A stretch of DNA of 64,000 nucleotides from Echinarachnius parma (GCA_037951105.1 JBAMJV010003028.1:20332-84331), one strand, 5' to 3'. Numbered from the stretch's first letter, positions 11,267 to 22,314 are shown. Numbers and translations are program-made. The notes: generated by a model not told the origin, from the letters alone.

Positions 11267-11984
11267 TTTCTGCAACACAAAGGCCTTAATTATAGGGTAG
11301 GTGATTTATTTTGTGTGATTATCAATATCATACAAATAAATAAGTGTTAATTGTCTATAAAATTACAATGAAACCAGGAAAGCTGTTGTTTTTATGATTA
11401 CTTTATAGACATACTAATTTCTGAAAGTCTGAGTACAATCGATCAATAAAAAAAGACAACAATGACTCTTTGAAAACAGAAATTTATTTATACCGGGGAC
11501 TAACAATGACTCTTTGAAAACAGATATTTATTTCTACCGGGGACTAAAATCGGCGAATGCAGTTTGGCAAATTTGTGCACGACTCCCCATAATTTGTTGA
11601 CCAATTTCCCCCCTTTTCAATTTTCCCCCAAAATATATGTTTTCCCTTCGCTTGAGTTCAAAGTACGTTTTGTAGAATATGTTTCTACACAAGATTGTAG
11701 TAAGTTTAAGGAATAGACAAGTAGTCTGAATATGAAGAACATTAACAAACATAGACAAAGTTTGTGTACAAAACATAATTTAGGGAGTTAACTACAAATT
11801 TGTCTGAGTGCGTTGCCGATCGGAGTCACCCATAGAGACAAAAGGATATTCTCAAAGAGCTAAAGTTGTCTTATTTCTTTATCGATTGTACTACACCTTC
11901 CATCCATAGTTATCTTCCCCTTTCAGTCTGTTCTAGTTTGAAACAACAATTTGCCCGGGTTTTATTTTACATTAAAGGTATCTA
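11267..11984. repeat. Duplicon flank upstream of gene A
   Basis: There is no gene. The segment includes the recurrent TTTGGCAAATTTGTG and CCCCCCTTTTCAAT blocks and a 60-bp imperfect tandem duplication around 11450-11545. The short ORFs here have no coding features. Confidence 0.6.
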
Positions 11985-12464
11985 GTAACTTTGTTGACAT
12001 GTGCAAAAAGTGATGAACGGTAAAAACAATGTTTCAAGTTTCAAGTTTATTGTTTTAATTTTCACAAAGTACATGTATAAATCATACTAATATAATAATT
12101 ATAGTCAACACAAAATAAATACAAAATACATTGTTTATTGTTGTTATCTGATATGTCCACTGGTATTGTGAAAAATTCAAGTTAAAAATGGATTATGGCC
12201 GAGTAATGAGCACAAATTCAAATTGATATTCACTACCTCATTGCAATGACTTTGTACACGATTACGACTATCCATTGGATAGTTCAACATCTGAACAATT
12301 CAATTGTAAATATCTTTTTAACGAAAGTGACATTCGAAAAACCGAAACCTGTCCCATGCTTTGATATTGTTAATACAAATACAGCAAGGTATGGGGGAAC
12401 CGCTTGAATTCCGATTGGATTTTGAGGATTTGGACATTGTTACTTGATCCCTTTAAAGGCTTAC
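11985..12464 (+). mobile_element. MITE family 1 copy (TTAAAGGGA termini)
   Basis: One end reads AAAGGTATCTAGTAACTTTGTTGACATG and the other ends CAATGTTACTTGATCCCTTTAAAGG, an imperfect inverted pair. The interior has conserved blocks (GGCCGAGTAATGAGC, AAACCGAAACCTGTCCCATG). A secondary insertion with a TTTCAAGTTTATTG start lies inside. No ORF is present. Confidence 0.65.
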
Positions 12465-12869
12465 TTGCCACATTACAATTAACATTTTCCCAAATAGAAA
12501 TGACAACCAAATTATTTTAAATTATGTTTGAACATTAAAACTGTCTTCTTGTTTAGCTTCATGGACTAGACTGGGAAACTGATAAACTGATATATATTTT
12601 GTATTCATGTCATGCTATTTTTGTTGGTTCGGACGGTTCAGTGCTTTCACATCTTCAATAGAGTTCCGCATTAAATTTGTCATTTGAAAATGGAACTTAG
12701 TTATAATTTCGTATCCGAGGGACGAAGTGTTTTTCCCGTAGAATTCTTCCAGAAAAAGAAACGAGTGGTAGGCACGGTGATGAATCATAATTTCAAAGAA
12801 AGTCACTTGTATCGATATCAGATAGATAGGCTCAGTACTTTCACATTATTGTATCTTCGTCCTTATTCG

Positions 12870-12950
12870 ATTTAGTGTCGCCGAACGTTGGTGGCAGTCG
12901 TTAAATACTCGTAAGCATCGGCATCTAGAAGAGCACCAATGAAACAAAGC
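12870..12950 (-). pseudogene. Decayed receptor-tail relic downstream of gene B
   Basis: The block CGCCGAACGTTGGTGG, TCGT and GCATC, AGAGCA aligns to the reverse complement of the receptor tail and membrane segment. It has stops and indels and lies about 410-490 bp beyond the gene B stop. Confidence 0.55.
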
Positions 12951-13164
12951 TTAAAGTCGAGGTTTCCTGTCCAAGGATTGCACCTACCTCCATTTAAGTA
13001 TACTTGGTCACAAATGTACTATTGATAATAACATATACACAACAAGGATATCAAGTTCTTATTTGTAAAGCAACTTTGTGTCTTTAACTCACTTTTCCAT
13101 TCTATAGATGTGAAGCCTCTTGCTATGAATGTAAGAAGCATTATAGTTCTATTTCGTAAACAAC

Positions 13165-13275
13165 AAATATTTGGGCATGTTGGTATGACTCGCATAGGGA
13201 GCCTAGGGAAGCAAGTACCTCGAATGCTTAAACGTGCACGAACACTTCAACCGCTCAGCTATACCCTGCCCAATG
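13165..13275 (-). repeat. tRNA-derived repeat, unit B
   Basis: The minus strand reads GGTATAGCTGAGCGGTTGAA, an A-box-like start, followed by a degenerate remainder (CGTGCACG...GACTCATA). It is nearly the same as the copy beside gene H (37685-37775). Confidence 0.45.
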
Positions 13276-13359
13276 TGTTTGATAACTCTAATGTCTGTAA
13301 AACGTCCAGGATATTTTTGTCAGTACCACCAAAAGCAGTTATCTTACAATTACCATTGA

Positions 13360-14208
13360 CTAATTTGTATCATGGATGATTTGATATGTCACCTCATTGA
13401 CATCGGCATACACGGGTTCGCTACTCGCACAACTTCTCCCGACTTCCGCCTTTAATTGCGTATCGCCAAACGTTGGTGGATCTCGTAGTGCACGCCTCCG
13501 CACCAAGCACAGCAACGCTGTAACAGCTATTGCGCTTAGGAAGGCAACCAAGCAAATGGTGTTGGTGAATATTGCCATGCGAATGTCTCCATCATAGCGG
13601 CCCGACGTGTCGTCTGTAATACTCCTTCTTGTCGTAAAAACATTTGGGTTTGAAGCTATATTCTCTGAAATATTAAGATCTGACATTCCAGTCGCTAATA
13701 CAGTGGACGATGTGGCTGTTGACGAAAATGTCGGATTATAACTGCTTTCACCAGTTGTTGACGTAGCCACTAACTCTTCATAAAATCGTTCCAACAGTCG
13801 ATATCGCGCTTCAAACCCAGTGTCGACATTTGTAATCAAACAGCCTATAGTTAAGTTAACATGTTGTTTTATTTTCACTGACAGTAAACCAGCATCGCAG
13901 TTTACTTTTGTAATGTTGATGAATGGTATAGGTATAATGTTTCCCCATTTTCCATATTCGCAGGCTCCTATTTCGATGTTGGTATTTTGATAACAGAAAA
14001 ACACACTTAACCGAATTTTCTTATCACGATAGCCAATGCCATAGATATCCGTTGAGGTATAATTAGCAATAGGACACGTCAGGTTTACCGCTTCCCATTG
14101 CTCAGTTTCTCCTGCTTCCTTTTTAACTTGGTCAGCAGTACCGTCTGTACTTGAACAATGGGTGAGAAGTACTAATAGTAGCAAAATAACTGATCGAGCA
14201 TGCTCCAT
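13360..14208 (-). CDS. Array receptor B: Ig-like, ITIM-type tail (intact)
   Basis: The gene encodes 282 residues in one exon; the ATG at 14208 gives MEHARSV, the family start. A signal peptide (1-22) precedes an Ig-like domain with cysteines 45, 83, 104 and 123, plus an extra cysteine at 72 that is shared only with copy H. The stalk (150-205) is Ser/Thr-rich and contains the family NISENI site. A membrane helix spans about 211-235. The tail has Y267 (PVYADV) and Y275 (VTYQII). The protein is nearly identical to H, 24 kb away, although closer copies differ more. That points to block duplication or gene conversion. The extra cysteine could allow a further disulphide or dimerisation, which is inference. 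Confidence 0.85.
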   Translation of the reverse strand: MEHARSVILLLLVLLTHCSSTDGTADQVKKEAGETEQWEAVNLTCPIANYTSTDIYGIGYRDKKIRLSVFFCYQNTNIEIGACEYGKWGNIIPIPFINITKVNCDAGLLSVKIKQHVNLTIGCLITNVDTGFEARYRLLERFYEELVATSTTGESSYNPTFSSTATSSTVLATGMSDLNISENIASNPNVFTTRRSITDDTSGRYDGDIRMAIFTNTICLVAFLSAIAVTALLCLVRRRALRDPPTFGDTQLKAEVGRSCASSEPVYADVNEVTYQIIHDTN

Positions 14209-14305
14209 TGTCAAATTGTTCTTTTGTCTGCTCGGAGACTGAATAATTCAGGAGAGATCAAAGCACTGAACACGCCAATCAAACGTTTGTCATATCAATT
14301 ATTAT

Positions 14306-14321
14306 ATTATTTATGATCAAT
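14306..14321 (-). promoter_or_regulatory. Palindrome-like element upstream of gene B
   Basis: ATTATTTATGATCAAT lies 98 bp before the ATG at the position of the palindrome in sister genes, with three mismatches. The distal GAAAGTGAAA element is degraded in this unit (about 14645-14672). Confidence 0.35.
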
Positions 14322-14723
14322 GAAGGCCAAACTCACGATTCGGCTGATTGTGTCCTTGAGATAATATTTTTTAGAAATAATGATGCTAGGTACATCCAAC
14401 TTGTAGGTATTTATACAAATTAAAAACAAAACAAGAAATGGTAGCGTAAGTGAAAGAATGACATTTATTATATTGCTTTCGAGCGGGTGAAGAAGACAAG
14501 TCAGGCCAAATGACAGGAGATGGACTACGAATTCCTCGTCATTTGTTCCCTTTCATTGACATCTTAAGTTTACATCATTAAATAAACGGTTGTTTCAATT
14601 TCACTTTCATGGCAATTAATCCAAATAGCGTGTATACATTAACAGCCAATGGAAGCGAAACATGAAATCTATGCATCACAAAGGCAATATATTACGGTAG
14701 GTGATGTATTTGGTGTTATTGTG

Positions 14724-15509
14724 TATAGGGCAATTCCACGGTAACGGAAGGACATTCAGACGCAATTTTTGAAATTTAATCAAATAATTCCAGGATCCTG
14801 CTTATGATTCATCATTGTAAATAACATTTCTGAGACTCTTGGTGGGACACCTTTGATTTCCTATTTTTTTTTTTTTTTTTACATTACGTTTATTAGATAT
14901 GGGCACTAATGAGGCCGGTAACGGAAGGACGGCAAAATGGACATGGATTTTCAAGTTCTTTAGTTATGAACCAATCTCTGTGAAGTTTCAAATGCTATCA
15001 TGTTATATTGGCTCATAGTCCATTCCCTAATGTTCAAAGAGTATTACAACATTTATTTGAAAAAAATATGTCTTTTGGTATATTAATTACAAGAAGTTAA
15101 TTGCTTCACTGTTCGGTAACGGAAGGACAGTAACGGAAGGACAGAGTTTTTGATTCATTAAAAATATACTTTAGGGCTCTCAAAAGAGTGAATTTTTTAT
15201 CTGAATACATAATGTGATATTCAATCATCCAATTTGGTACCTCAAAACAGAAAAATAATAGAAAGGAATGCAAAAAATGAAGAAAATCTAGATATAGGCA
15301 CTGTGTAGTCCCATGTATATGGGTTCATGTATGGTGTCTGTTTCTCCTATCAGGAGACGCCCAATATTTGTTTTAATCATGTAAACTGAAAGATATCATT
15401 ATGTGATCATGATTTATGAAAAAATAATCCAGAAAAAATAAACAAGATCAGAAATAATCCTCATTTGATTTTTCCACTTTTGGCTCATTTGGCGTGGAAT
15501 TGCCCTATA
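14724..15509. mobile_element. Non-autonomous DNA transposon with perfect 17-bp inverted ends
   Basis: TATAGGGCAATTCCACG at 14724-14740 is the exact reverse complement of 15493-15509. Between them the 13-mer GTAACGGAAGGAC occurs four times (about 14741, 14917, 15117 and 15130). There is no long ORF. Element size is 786 bp. The flanks suggest a short TA target site. It interrupts the upstream flank of gene B. Confidence 0.7.
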
Positions 15510-15520
15510 TGATAGAAATT

Positions 15521-15800
15521 AAAGGGATTTAGTAACATTGTCCAAATCCTCAAAACTTACTTGGAACTCTAGTGGTTCTCTCATACCTTGTCATATTCAT
15601 ATTAACAATAAAAGCACGCGACCGGTTTCGGTTTTTTCAAATTTCCATTTCATTCAAAAGATATTTACGATTGAAGTGTTCAGATGTTAAACTTTCTACG
15701 GGATAAATTAAGTCGTGTACAACGTAAGTAGTGAATATCACTTTGCATGACCATTTGGAGACAGTCACTTATTTAAATCATTGACAAGTAATTGTTCATC
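15521..15800 (-). mobile_element. MITE family 1 fragment, reverse orientation
   Basis: It begins TTAAAGGGATTTAGTAACATTGTCCAAATCC and continues with the family blocks CGGTTTCGGTTTTT and TGAATATCACTTTGCAT in reverse order. The far end is lost. Confidence 0.6.
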
Positions 15801-16139
15801 ATTGTAGGATAACACATTTGAAACTAAAGTGTGGTGGCTCCTATCCCTGACATTATCTAGATATATTATGATAAACATAAACACCATGTAGAAAATAGTA
15901 TAATAAGGTCAAACATTGGATTTCCTCCCCGTGTTGTGTTTGTCCCGTGTACGAAAGTAACGGTTATCGCAATTTCGACGTGTTCAAAGGTCTTGGTCAC
16001 ACACGTACTATAAATAGTAAAGTTGAAAATGTTGGCTAGTCCTCTGGTAGTTTGGTGGTGTTCAACTGCCAATTCCATTACATAGATGTCGAGCGCCCGG
16101 CTAGGAGGCAGCCATTTTAATGTTTTGCTCATGATGGCC

Positions 16140-16222
16140 CGATCCGGCCAGGAATTTAAAACGAACCAAGGACCTCATGTGCAGGTAACGGACGCTTTAA
16201 CCACTCAGCTATCATGCCTTCT
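16140..16222 (-). repeat. tRNA-derived repeat, unit C
   Basis: The minus strand reads GGCATGATAGCTGAGTGGTT (A-box-like), then CACATGAGGTCC and TTGGTTCG. It occupies the usual place downstream of the receptor fragment C. Confidence 0.45.
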
Positions 16223-16315
16223 GTGTTTATATAGAGAGAACAACAGAGCATGAGATTTTTGTAAATATTTCAGGTGACTATCGCTATCATGAAGGCATTC
16301 AACTTGCTTAATTTA

Positions 16316-16690
16316 CTACTTAAGATCATGAATGATTTTATATGTCACCTCATTGACATCGGCATACACGGGTTCGCTGCTCTCACATCTTCTGCTGACT
16401 TCTGGCTTCAATCGCGTATCTCCTAACGTTGGTGGATCACGTAGAACACGCCTCCGCATGAAGCACAACAACACTGTAACGACTATTGCGCTTATGAACT
16501 GATGAAGGCAACAAGGCAAATGGATCTGGTGACTATTGTTACGGAAATGTCTCCATCATAGAGACGCCACCCGCTGTTTGTAAGACCTCGTTTGCTTTTG
16601 TAATTTGTGATTGGCGTTGCGACATCATCAGACCTGTCTGACCAGGTTGGAGATATTGAAAATGTTGCAAAATAATGAGTGTCGATAGTT
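16316..16690 (-). pseudogene. Array receptor C: 3' fragment (stalk, membrane helix, tail)
   Basis: Only the last third of a receptor gene remains. The ORF 16316-16519 holds part of the membrane helix (ISAIVVTVLLC), the basic stop-transfer and a full tail with PVYADV and VTYKII, so the ITIM is preserved. Upstream, after a frameshift near 16510, the rest of the helix and stalk can be traced, including PTWSD at about 16640, which links it to copies I and J. The Ig domain is missing, and gene D begins within 25 bp. It looks like the product of unequal crossing-over or a deletion between copies. Confidence 0.75.
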
Positions 16691-16712
16691 GACCAAGCAT
16701 TGGTTACTTTAG

Positions 16713-17513
16713 TTAATGGATGATTTGATATGTCACCTCATACACGGGTTCGCTGCTCTCACATCTTGAGTTGACTTCCGCCTTCAGTTTTGTATCGCGA
16801 AACTTTGGTGGATCTCGTAGAACACGCTTCCGCACCAAGCACAGCAACGCTGTAACAGCTATTGCGCTTATGTAGGCAACCAAGCAAATGGTGCTGGTGA
16901 CTATTGTCATGGGAATATCTCCTTCTTCGGAGTCTGTAATAATTCGTCTATTCTTGTATTTTGTGTCCGATGCTGTCACGTAGGTAGATATTATCCTTGA
17001 ACTATCGAGATCTTCGTTTGAGAGTGAACTTTTTGTTAATAAATAAGTGTCAATAGTTGTCCTTCCCAGTGTCTCTTCATAAAATCGTTCTAGCAGTGGA
17101 TATCGCTCTTTAAACCCATTATCGATGGTCATGATCAAACATCCAATAGTCAAATTAACGCGTTGTTTTATTGTCACCGACAGTAAACCAGAATTACAAT
17201 TTACATTTGTTACGATGATGAATGGTATAGACATAATATCTTCCCATCTTTCTAATTCGCAGGCTCCTATTTCGATAACGAAATTTTGATAGGCGAAATA
17301 CAAACTGAACCTAAAACTTTGATAACGAACACTAATGCCACCAAAATCCGTTGATACATTTGTTATTGGACACGTCAAGTTGACGTCCTCCCATTGCTCA
17401 GTTTCTCCTGCTTCCTTAGAAACTTGGTCAGTAGTACCACCTGTTGTGGACCCGCGGGAGAAAAGGACTAATTGTAGAACTAGTAGCAAAATAACTGATC
17501 GAGCATACTCCAT
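16713..17513 (-). CDS. Array receptor D: Ig-like, shortened tail (intact frame)
   Basis: The gene encodes 266 residues in one exon, with its ATG at 17513 (MEYARSV). The signal peptide, the four-cysteine Ig-like domain (CPI, GAC, NC, GC), stalk and membrane helix match the family; the start is closest to copy A. The stalk contains an SSRIISTYVTASD segment shared with J. A 12-base in-frame deletion removes ADVN from the tail, so the two tyrosines become EPVYEVTYQII (Y258 and Y262). The VTYQII ITIM survives, but the first motif loses its +3 hydrophobic residue. The deletion keeps the frame. The gene may therefore signal through one tyrosine. Confidence 0.82.
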   Translation of the reverse strand: MEYARSVILLLVLQLVLFSRGSTTGGTTDQVSKEAGETEQWEDVNLTCPITNVSTDFGGISVRYQSFRFSLYFAYQNFVIEIGACELERWEDIMSIPFIIVTNVNCNSGLLSVTIKQRVNLTIGCLIMTIDNGFKERYPLLERFYEETLGRTTIDTYLLTKSSLSNEDLDSSRIISTYVTASDTKYKNRRIITDSEEGDIPMTIVTSTICLVAYISAIAVTALLCLVRKRVLRDPPKFRDTKLKAEVNSRCESSEPVYEVTYQIIH

Positions 17514-17611
17514 TGTCAATTTGTGTCCTTTGTCTGCATGGAAACTGAAGGATACAGGAGAGAATTCTACACTGAACACACCAATCAGACTTTTGTCCTA
17601 TCAATGATTGT

Positions 17612-17627
17612 ATTAATCATGATTAAT
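17612..17627 (-). promoter_or_regulatory. Perfect 16-bp palindrome upstream of gene D
   Basis: ATTAATCATGATTAAT is its own reverse complement and lies 99 bp before the ATG. It contains two inverted TAAT half-sites separated by four bases, the layout of a dimeric homeodomain site. GATA-like sites follow at about 17833-17848. The distal ISRE-like motif (19383-19399) has been moved away by the Tc1 insertion. Confidence 0.5.
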
Positions 17628-17936
17628 GTAAGCAAAAATCTCGACTCGACTGATGTCATTGAGAAGCTCGTTAATGTTTAACAAAATTAATAATACGATA
17701 CAATGAATTTCTATGTATTACTTGTACAAAACGAGAGAAGATATCGTAGGTGAGAGGGTGAAGCTATTGTCAGCTTACACGAGCGAGTGAAAATGACGAG
17801 ATGGGCCAAATGCCGATAGATGGACTAGACGACTTTATCATTATCTGTCCCCTTTTATTCTCACCTTTATTTTGCATTTTTAAATTAACGTTTCTTTCAA
17901 TTTCACTTTCATATCAATTAATTCAGATAGCGTGTA

Positions 17937-19302
17937 CCCTCCCGTGCCAAAAATATTGCAACATAGACACATGCATTACACAGGAGGCAATGTATGACAT
18001 GATAATAAGTGCTGTTTAATTAATTTGTAGTACATGATTTAAGATCGTATTATCAGGCACATTTCATTAACATGTCAAAAGTCATTTATCATGTAAAGTT
18101 CATGAAGTTCTAGAATTGTGTTGGGTACCCGCGCCTTCTGATAATGGCGCGCATCCTCCTTGGTAGAGTCGCGTATAAAGCATGCAGTATTTCGTGGGTG
18201 ATGCTGCCCCAGACCCTGAAGATAGAGCGGATCAAACCCTCCCTGGTGGTTGGTCGGTCTTAATTGGTGAGGGCTCCATTGATGTCATCCCACAGATTCT
18301 CTATCGGGTTAGCATATAGTGATTGCGCCGGTCACTGCACCCTGTTGACGTCATTTCCGTCATACCATTGGTCCATCTGGGCAGCCCTGTGCGCCGGTGC
18401 GTTGTCATCCTTGAAAATGACGGGTGTTGCGCGTCGCCAAATATGTTACCAACGGATGGAAACAAGTGAGAGTCTAGAATCTCCCGACATTTTTGCGTTA
18501 TCCATGTTCCCGTACACGACAACAAGATCGCAGACTCCATAGATGCCCACACACCCCAAAACCATGGGTGAAACTGCATTCCTTTGAGTGAAGATGAAGT
18601 TCCTTGGGTCGTATGAGGTGTTGGGTTCACGCCAGACTCTTACTCTTCCGTCGTTGGAAGAAAGGCAAAACCTACTCTCGTCGGAAAAGACCGGAAGTGA
18701 CTCCAACTGTCCTACACCGTACAATCCCTCACTCTGGAAGACCACCTGATGCCTCTCTGGCGATTGAAACGAGATATGAGAACCTTCGTCCTGGAAATGT
18801 GGGCATGAATATGGTGGGAGTATAAGCGTGTTTGTGTCGTCCTCTTTTAGATTCTCCTACAAATCCTGTAGCTCCAGTGAGCTGCCAAAGTTTGAGCAGA
18901 TTCGAATCGGGTCATAGGAGCCTGACGCAGGAGGTGTACCAATCTTCCAGACGTGTGGTCTTTTTACCTCTGTCACGTCTTGGTCGCTTGTCAATTTTGT
19001 CCGTTTCCCTTTGACGTTTTACATACTCTGTGCACCGTTTGACGGCATACCTGAAAGCGTTCAGCAATCTGAGCCACCGAAACACCCTCCTCCCTCAGGG
19101 CGACGATATGTCGGCGTTGCACGTTAGATAACCCGGATGTCTTAACCATGGTGTGTGTATGAGGGACTCAGTGGCCTTGAATGAGAAAGTGAACAATGTG
19201 CACCTTCCATGTATGCCGGAATGTTGATCAGTATTCAATTATTTAGAACAAAAAAAACCGCTACAACATAAATAAGTCATTTACCAAAACGAATTTTTGC
19301 CA
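17937..19302 (-). mobile_element. Tc1/mariner element with dead transposase
   Basis: From 19150 downwards the minus strand encodes a Tc1-type transposase: an N-terminal helix-turn-helix (RRHIVALREEGVSVAQIAERF), then after frameshifts the catalytic region (VFSDESRFCLSSNDGRVRVWRE) and the segment GMQFHPWFWGVW. Several frameshifts and stops make it inactive. The ends share GGCAAAAAT/GCCAAAAAT. The element sits at a TA inside the upstream flank of gene D, where units A and E read straight through. Confidence 0.8.
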
Positions 19303-19382
19303 TCTCCCCTTCGTAATTGGCTAATTAGAAAGATTTTGTATCTTAAGTAAACAAAACAAAAAAAAACACATTAAGAACAAGT

Positions 19383-19399
19383 GAAAGTGGAAAGTGAAA
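19383..19399 (-). promoter_or_regulatory. ISRE-like motif of unit D, displaced
   Basis: GAAAGTGGAAAGTGAAA contains GAAA-GT-GAAA, the core bound by interferon regulatory factors. In intact units it lies about 500-550 bp before the ATG, but here it is 1.87 kb away because of the Tc1 insertion. Confidence 0.4.
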
Positions 19400-20290
19400 T
19401 CTCTGAAACACAAAGGCCTTAATTATAGGGTAGGTGATTTATTTTGTGTGTTATCAATATAATACAAATGAATGAAAGTGTTAATTGATAATAAAAGTAC
19501 AATGAAATTGTGAAAGCTGTTGTTTTTATGATAGTTATAGACATACTAATTTCTGAAAGTCCGAGTACAATCGATCAATAAAAAAGACAACAATGACTCT
19601 TTGAAGACAGATATTTATTTCAACCGGGGACTAAAATCGGCGAATGTAGTTTGGCAAATTTGTGGACGACTCCCGATAATTGGTTGACCAATTTCCCCCC
19701 TTTTCAATTTGAGTTCAAAGTACGTTTTGTAAAATATGTTTTTACACAAGATTGTAGTAATTTAAGGGAATAGACAAGTACTAGTAGTGTGAATGTGACG
19801 AACATTAACAAACATTGACAAATTGCAAGTTTTGTGTACAAAACATATAGTAAGTTGACTACAAATTTGTCTGAGTGCGTTGCCGATCGGAGTCACCCAT
19901 AGATACAAAAGGATATTTTCAAAGAGCTAAAGTTGTCTTATTTCTTTATCGATTGTACTACACCTTCCATCCATAGTTAATTTCTCCATTCAGTCTGTTC
20001 TAGTTTGAAAAAAAACAATTTGCCCAGGTTTTATTTTACATTAAAGGTATCTAGTACTTTTGTTGACATGTGCAAAAAAGTGATGAACGGTTGATACAAT
20101 GTTTCAAGTTTATTGTTTTTCATTTTTACAAAATATGTCCACTGGTATTGTGAAAATCTAAATTTAAAAATGGATTATGGCCGAGTAATGAGGAAACATT
20201 CAAAGTGATATTCACTAACTCATTGCAATGACTTTGTACATGGTTACGACTATCCATTGGATAGTTCAACATCTGAACAATTCTGAAAGA
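19400..20290. repeat. Duplicon flank with truncated MITE family 1
   Basis: There is no gene. The flank repeats the blocks seen upstream of gene A. A MITE family 1 copy starts at about 20042 and is broken at 20290, where foreign sequence with a Penelope terminal pair has inserted. The MITE's far flank resumes at about 21615. Confidence 0.6.
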
Positions 20291-20318
20291 GACACTATAG
20301 AATTAATAAAATATATGT

Positions 20319-20920
20319 ATCGGAAATAATATCGCTAATGATATTCGTTTGTCTCGCAATGTCAAACTAGGAATCTAAACGATCATGACGTTTCGTATGC
20401 TACTGCAATACTTTGTCAAATGATAATATCGAATGTAGACACTCGGCTTTTATGCTCTGCCATGGCTCCCAACATCACAATCTCGCATGAGCGATTGCGT
20501 TCCTGATAGGTCAACAACGGAACACGCCGATTGGCCGGTGCACACGGGCAAACAACCAATCAACGGGACACTGGATCGGCCCCCTAACGAACCAGCGTAC
20601 GATACGTCGCCACGACACTACCCCGACCAACCGGCCCCCAACGGTTGATGCCAAACCCACGGTAGAACCTAGCCACCTTCTCGCTACAACGCTCATATCG
20701 GCCAATCGGCGTGTTCCGTTGTTGACCTATCAGGAACGCAATCGCTCATGCGAGATTGTGATGTTGGGAGCCATTATGGTAGAGCATACAAGCCGAGTGT
20801 CTACATTCGATATTATCATTTGACAAAGTATTGCAGTAGCATACGAAACGTCATGATCGTTTAGATTCCTAGTTTGACATTGCGAGACAAACGAATATCA
20901 TTAGCGATATTATTTCCGAT
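20319..20920. mobile_element. Penelope terminal repeats as inverted pair
   Basis: Arm 20319-20536 is the near-exact reverse complement of 20699-20920, with a GC-rich centre. The sequence (GCGAGACAAACGAATATC, ACGAAACGTC) matches the downstream end of the Penelope element at 7560-7660. No coding part remains, so this is a terminal-repeat-only, head-to-head insertion. Confidence 0.7.
20815..20855 (+). ncRNA. Degenerate hammerhead ribozyme in the Penelope terminal repeat
   Basis: The core reads TTGACAAA instead of CTGACGA, so it is probably inactive. GAAA (20845-20848), stem II GTAT/ATAC and stem I ATCAT/ATGAT are intact. Compared with 7531-7575 both stems carry paired changes. An inverted copy lies at about 20380-20425. 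Confidence 0.5.
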
Positions 20921-21614
20921 ACTATATCCGCAATGGATTATATATTTACTAAAATATATGTAAATATAAAAAATTAAAAAATTAAATAATAATAATAATA
21001 ATAATAATAATATATTTAAATGATTGGTGGATAATAGTGTATGGGACCTTGTTCTCGCTTAGCATTATGAATTTAATTACTAGATCGGATTACCCTTATC
21101 ATCTCAAGGCGCGTATGGGCATTGGTAAATATAGTTTGTATTTGTTTAACACTAATAATTGTGATTATTGTATTGATTTGTTTTATAAACTTAGTTTCAC
21201 ATTCCTTATATGCAACTATTGGCGTTAGTCGTTTTTTGTATATGCGTGAAGGAAAGACAAACGTGTTACAATATCGGGCAGGCAAGTATTTTCAAACGGT
21301 TCAACAATGCAGTAATGCTCAAAGGCACGGTCAGTGGCACAGCGTGGACAAACTATTCATGATCGAGCATTGTATTGGTCCGATCAAAAGAACACATTCG
21401 CTGCAGTGTAAAAACATAGATAGGCGCATAGTGAGGGTCGCACGTCACAAATTGGTGCATTGTGGGATAGAACAAGCTCGCTCGCGAATGTGTGTCATTA
21501 GAATTTCAAAACCAATTATAAGAACCCACAATCATACTTTTTTCATACAAAATTGTGTTTATTGACCTAGAATATCTGTCTTTCAATCATTTGAAGCTTG
21601 AAATCGTATGGAAG
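20921..21614. other. Unassigned insertion with (AAT)n microsatellite
   Basis: An AT-rich segment with an AAT/AATA microsatellite (about 20984-21012) continues from the Penelope pair. A 147-residue plus-strand ORF (21122-21565) starts with TTG rather than ATG, has no family features and is probably spurious. Confidence 0.4.
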
Positions 21615-21999
21615 TCCACTTTAAAGGCATACTTGCCCATTACAATTATAAATGACAACCAAATTATTTTATGTTGGGACATTAAAACTGTCTTCTTGTT
21701 TAGCTAAACTGCTAAACTGATAGATAGTTGTATTCATGTCATGTTATAGTATGTTGGATACAGCGATTTCACATCTTCAATAGAGTTCCGCATTCAATTT
21801 GTCATTTGAAAATGGAATTTAGTTATAATTTCCTATCCGAGGGACGAAGTGTTTTTCCCGTAGAATTCTTCCAGCAAATGAAACGTGTGGTAGGCACGGT
21901 GATGAATCATAATTTCAGAAAGTCATAAGAAAGTCACTTGTATCGGTATCAGATAGATAGGCTCAGTACTTTCACATATTGTATCTTCTTCCTTATTCG

Positions 22000-22063
22000 A
22001 TTTAGTGTCGCCGAACGTTAGTGGCAGTCGTTAAATACGCATCGGCTTCTAGAAGAGCACCAA
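22000..22063 (-). pseudogene. Decayed receptor-tail relic downstream of gene E
   Basis: CGCCGAACGTTAGTGG and the following TCGT, ACGC, GCTTC, AGAGCA blocks correspond to the receptor tail and membrane region in reverse complement, about 430-490 bp beyond the gene E stop. Confidence 0.55.
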
Positions 22064-22314
22064 TGAAACAAGGCTAAAAGTCGAGGTTTCCTGTCCATGT
22101 TTGTCCCGTGCCCGAGGATTGCGCTTCATACTTCCATTTCATTACCCTTGGCCACACGTATGATCTGTCAATAATAACATTATTATACAAAAGGGGGTAG
22201 TCCTCTCCTGTACAGCAGCTCCGCGTCTTTAACTCCCTTCTCCATTCTATAGATGCAAAGCATCTTGCTAGGATTGTACGAGGCAGTAGGTGCTTCTTGT
22301 TAAAGTCTTTGGGA

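Noticed and set aside
21122..21565. 147-residue plus-strand ORF with a hydrophobic N-terminus
   Set aside because: It starts with TTG, lies in an AT-rich insertion beside a Penelope terminal pair, and has no recognisable domain or conserved copy.
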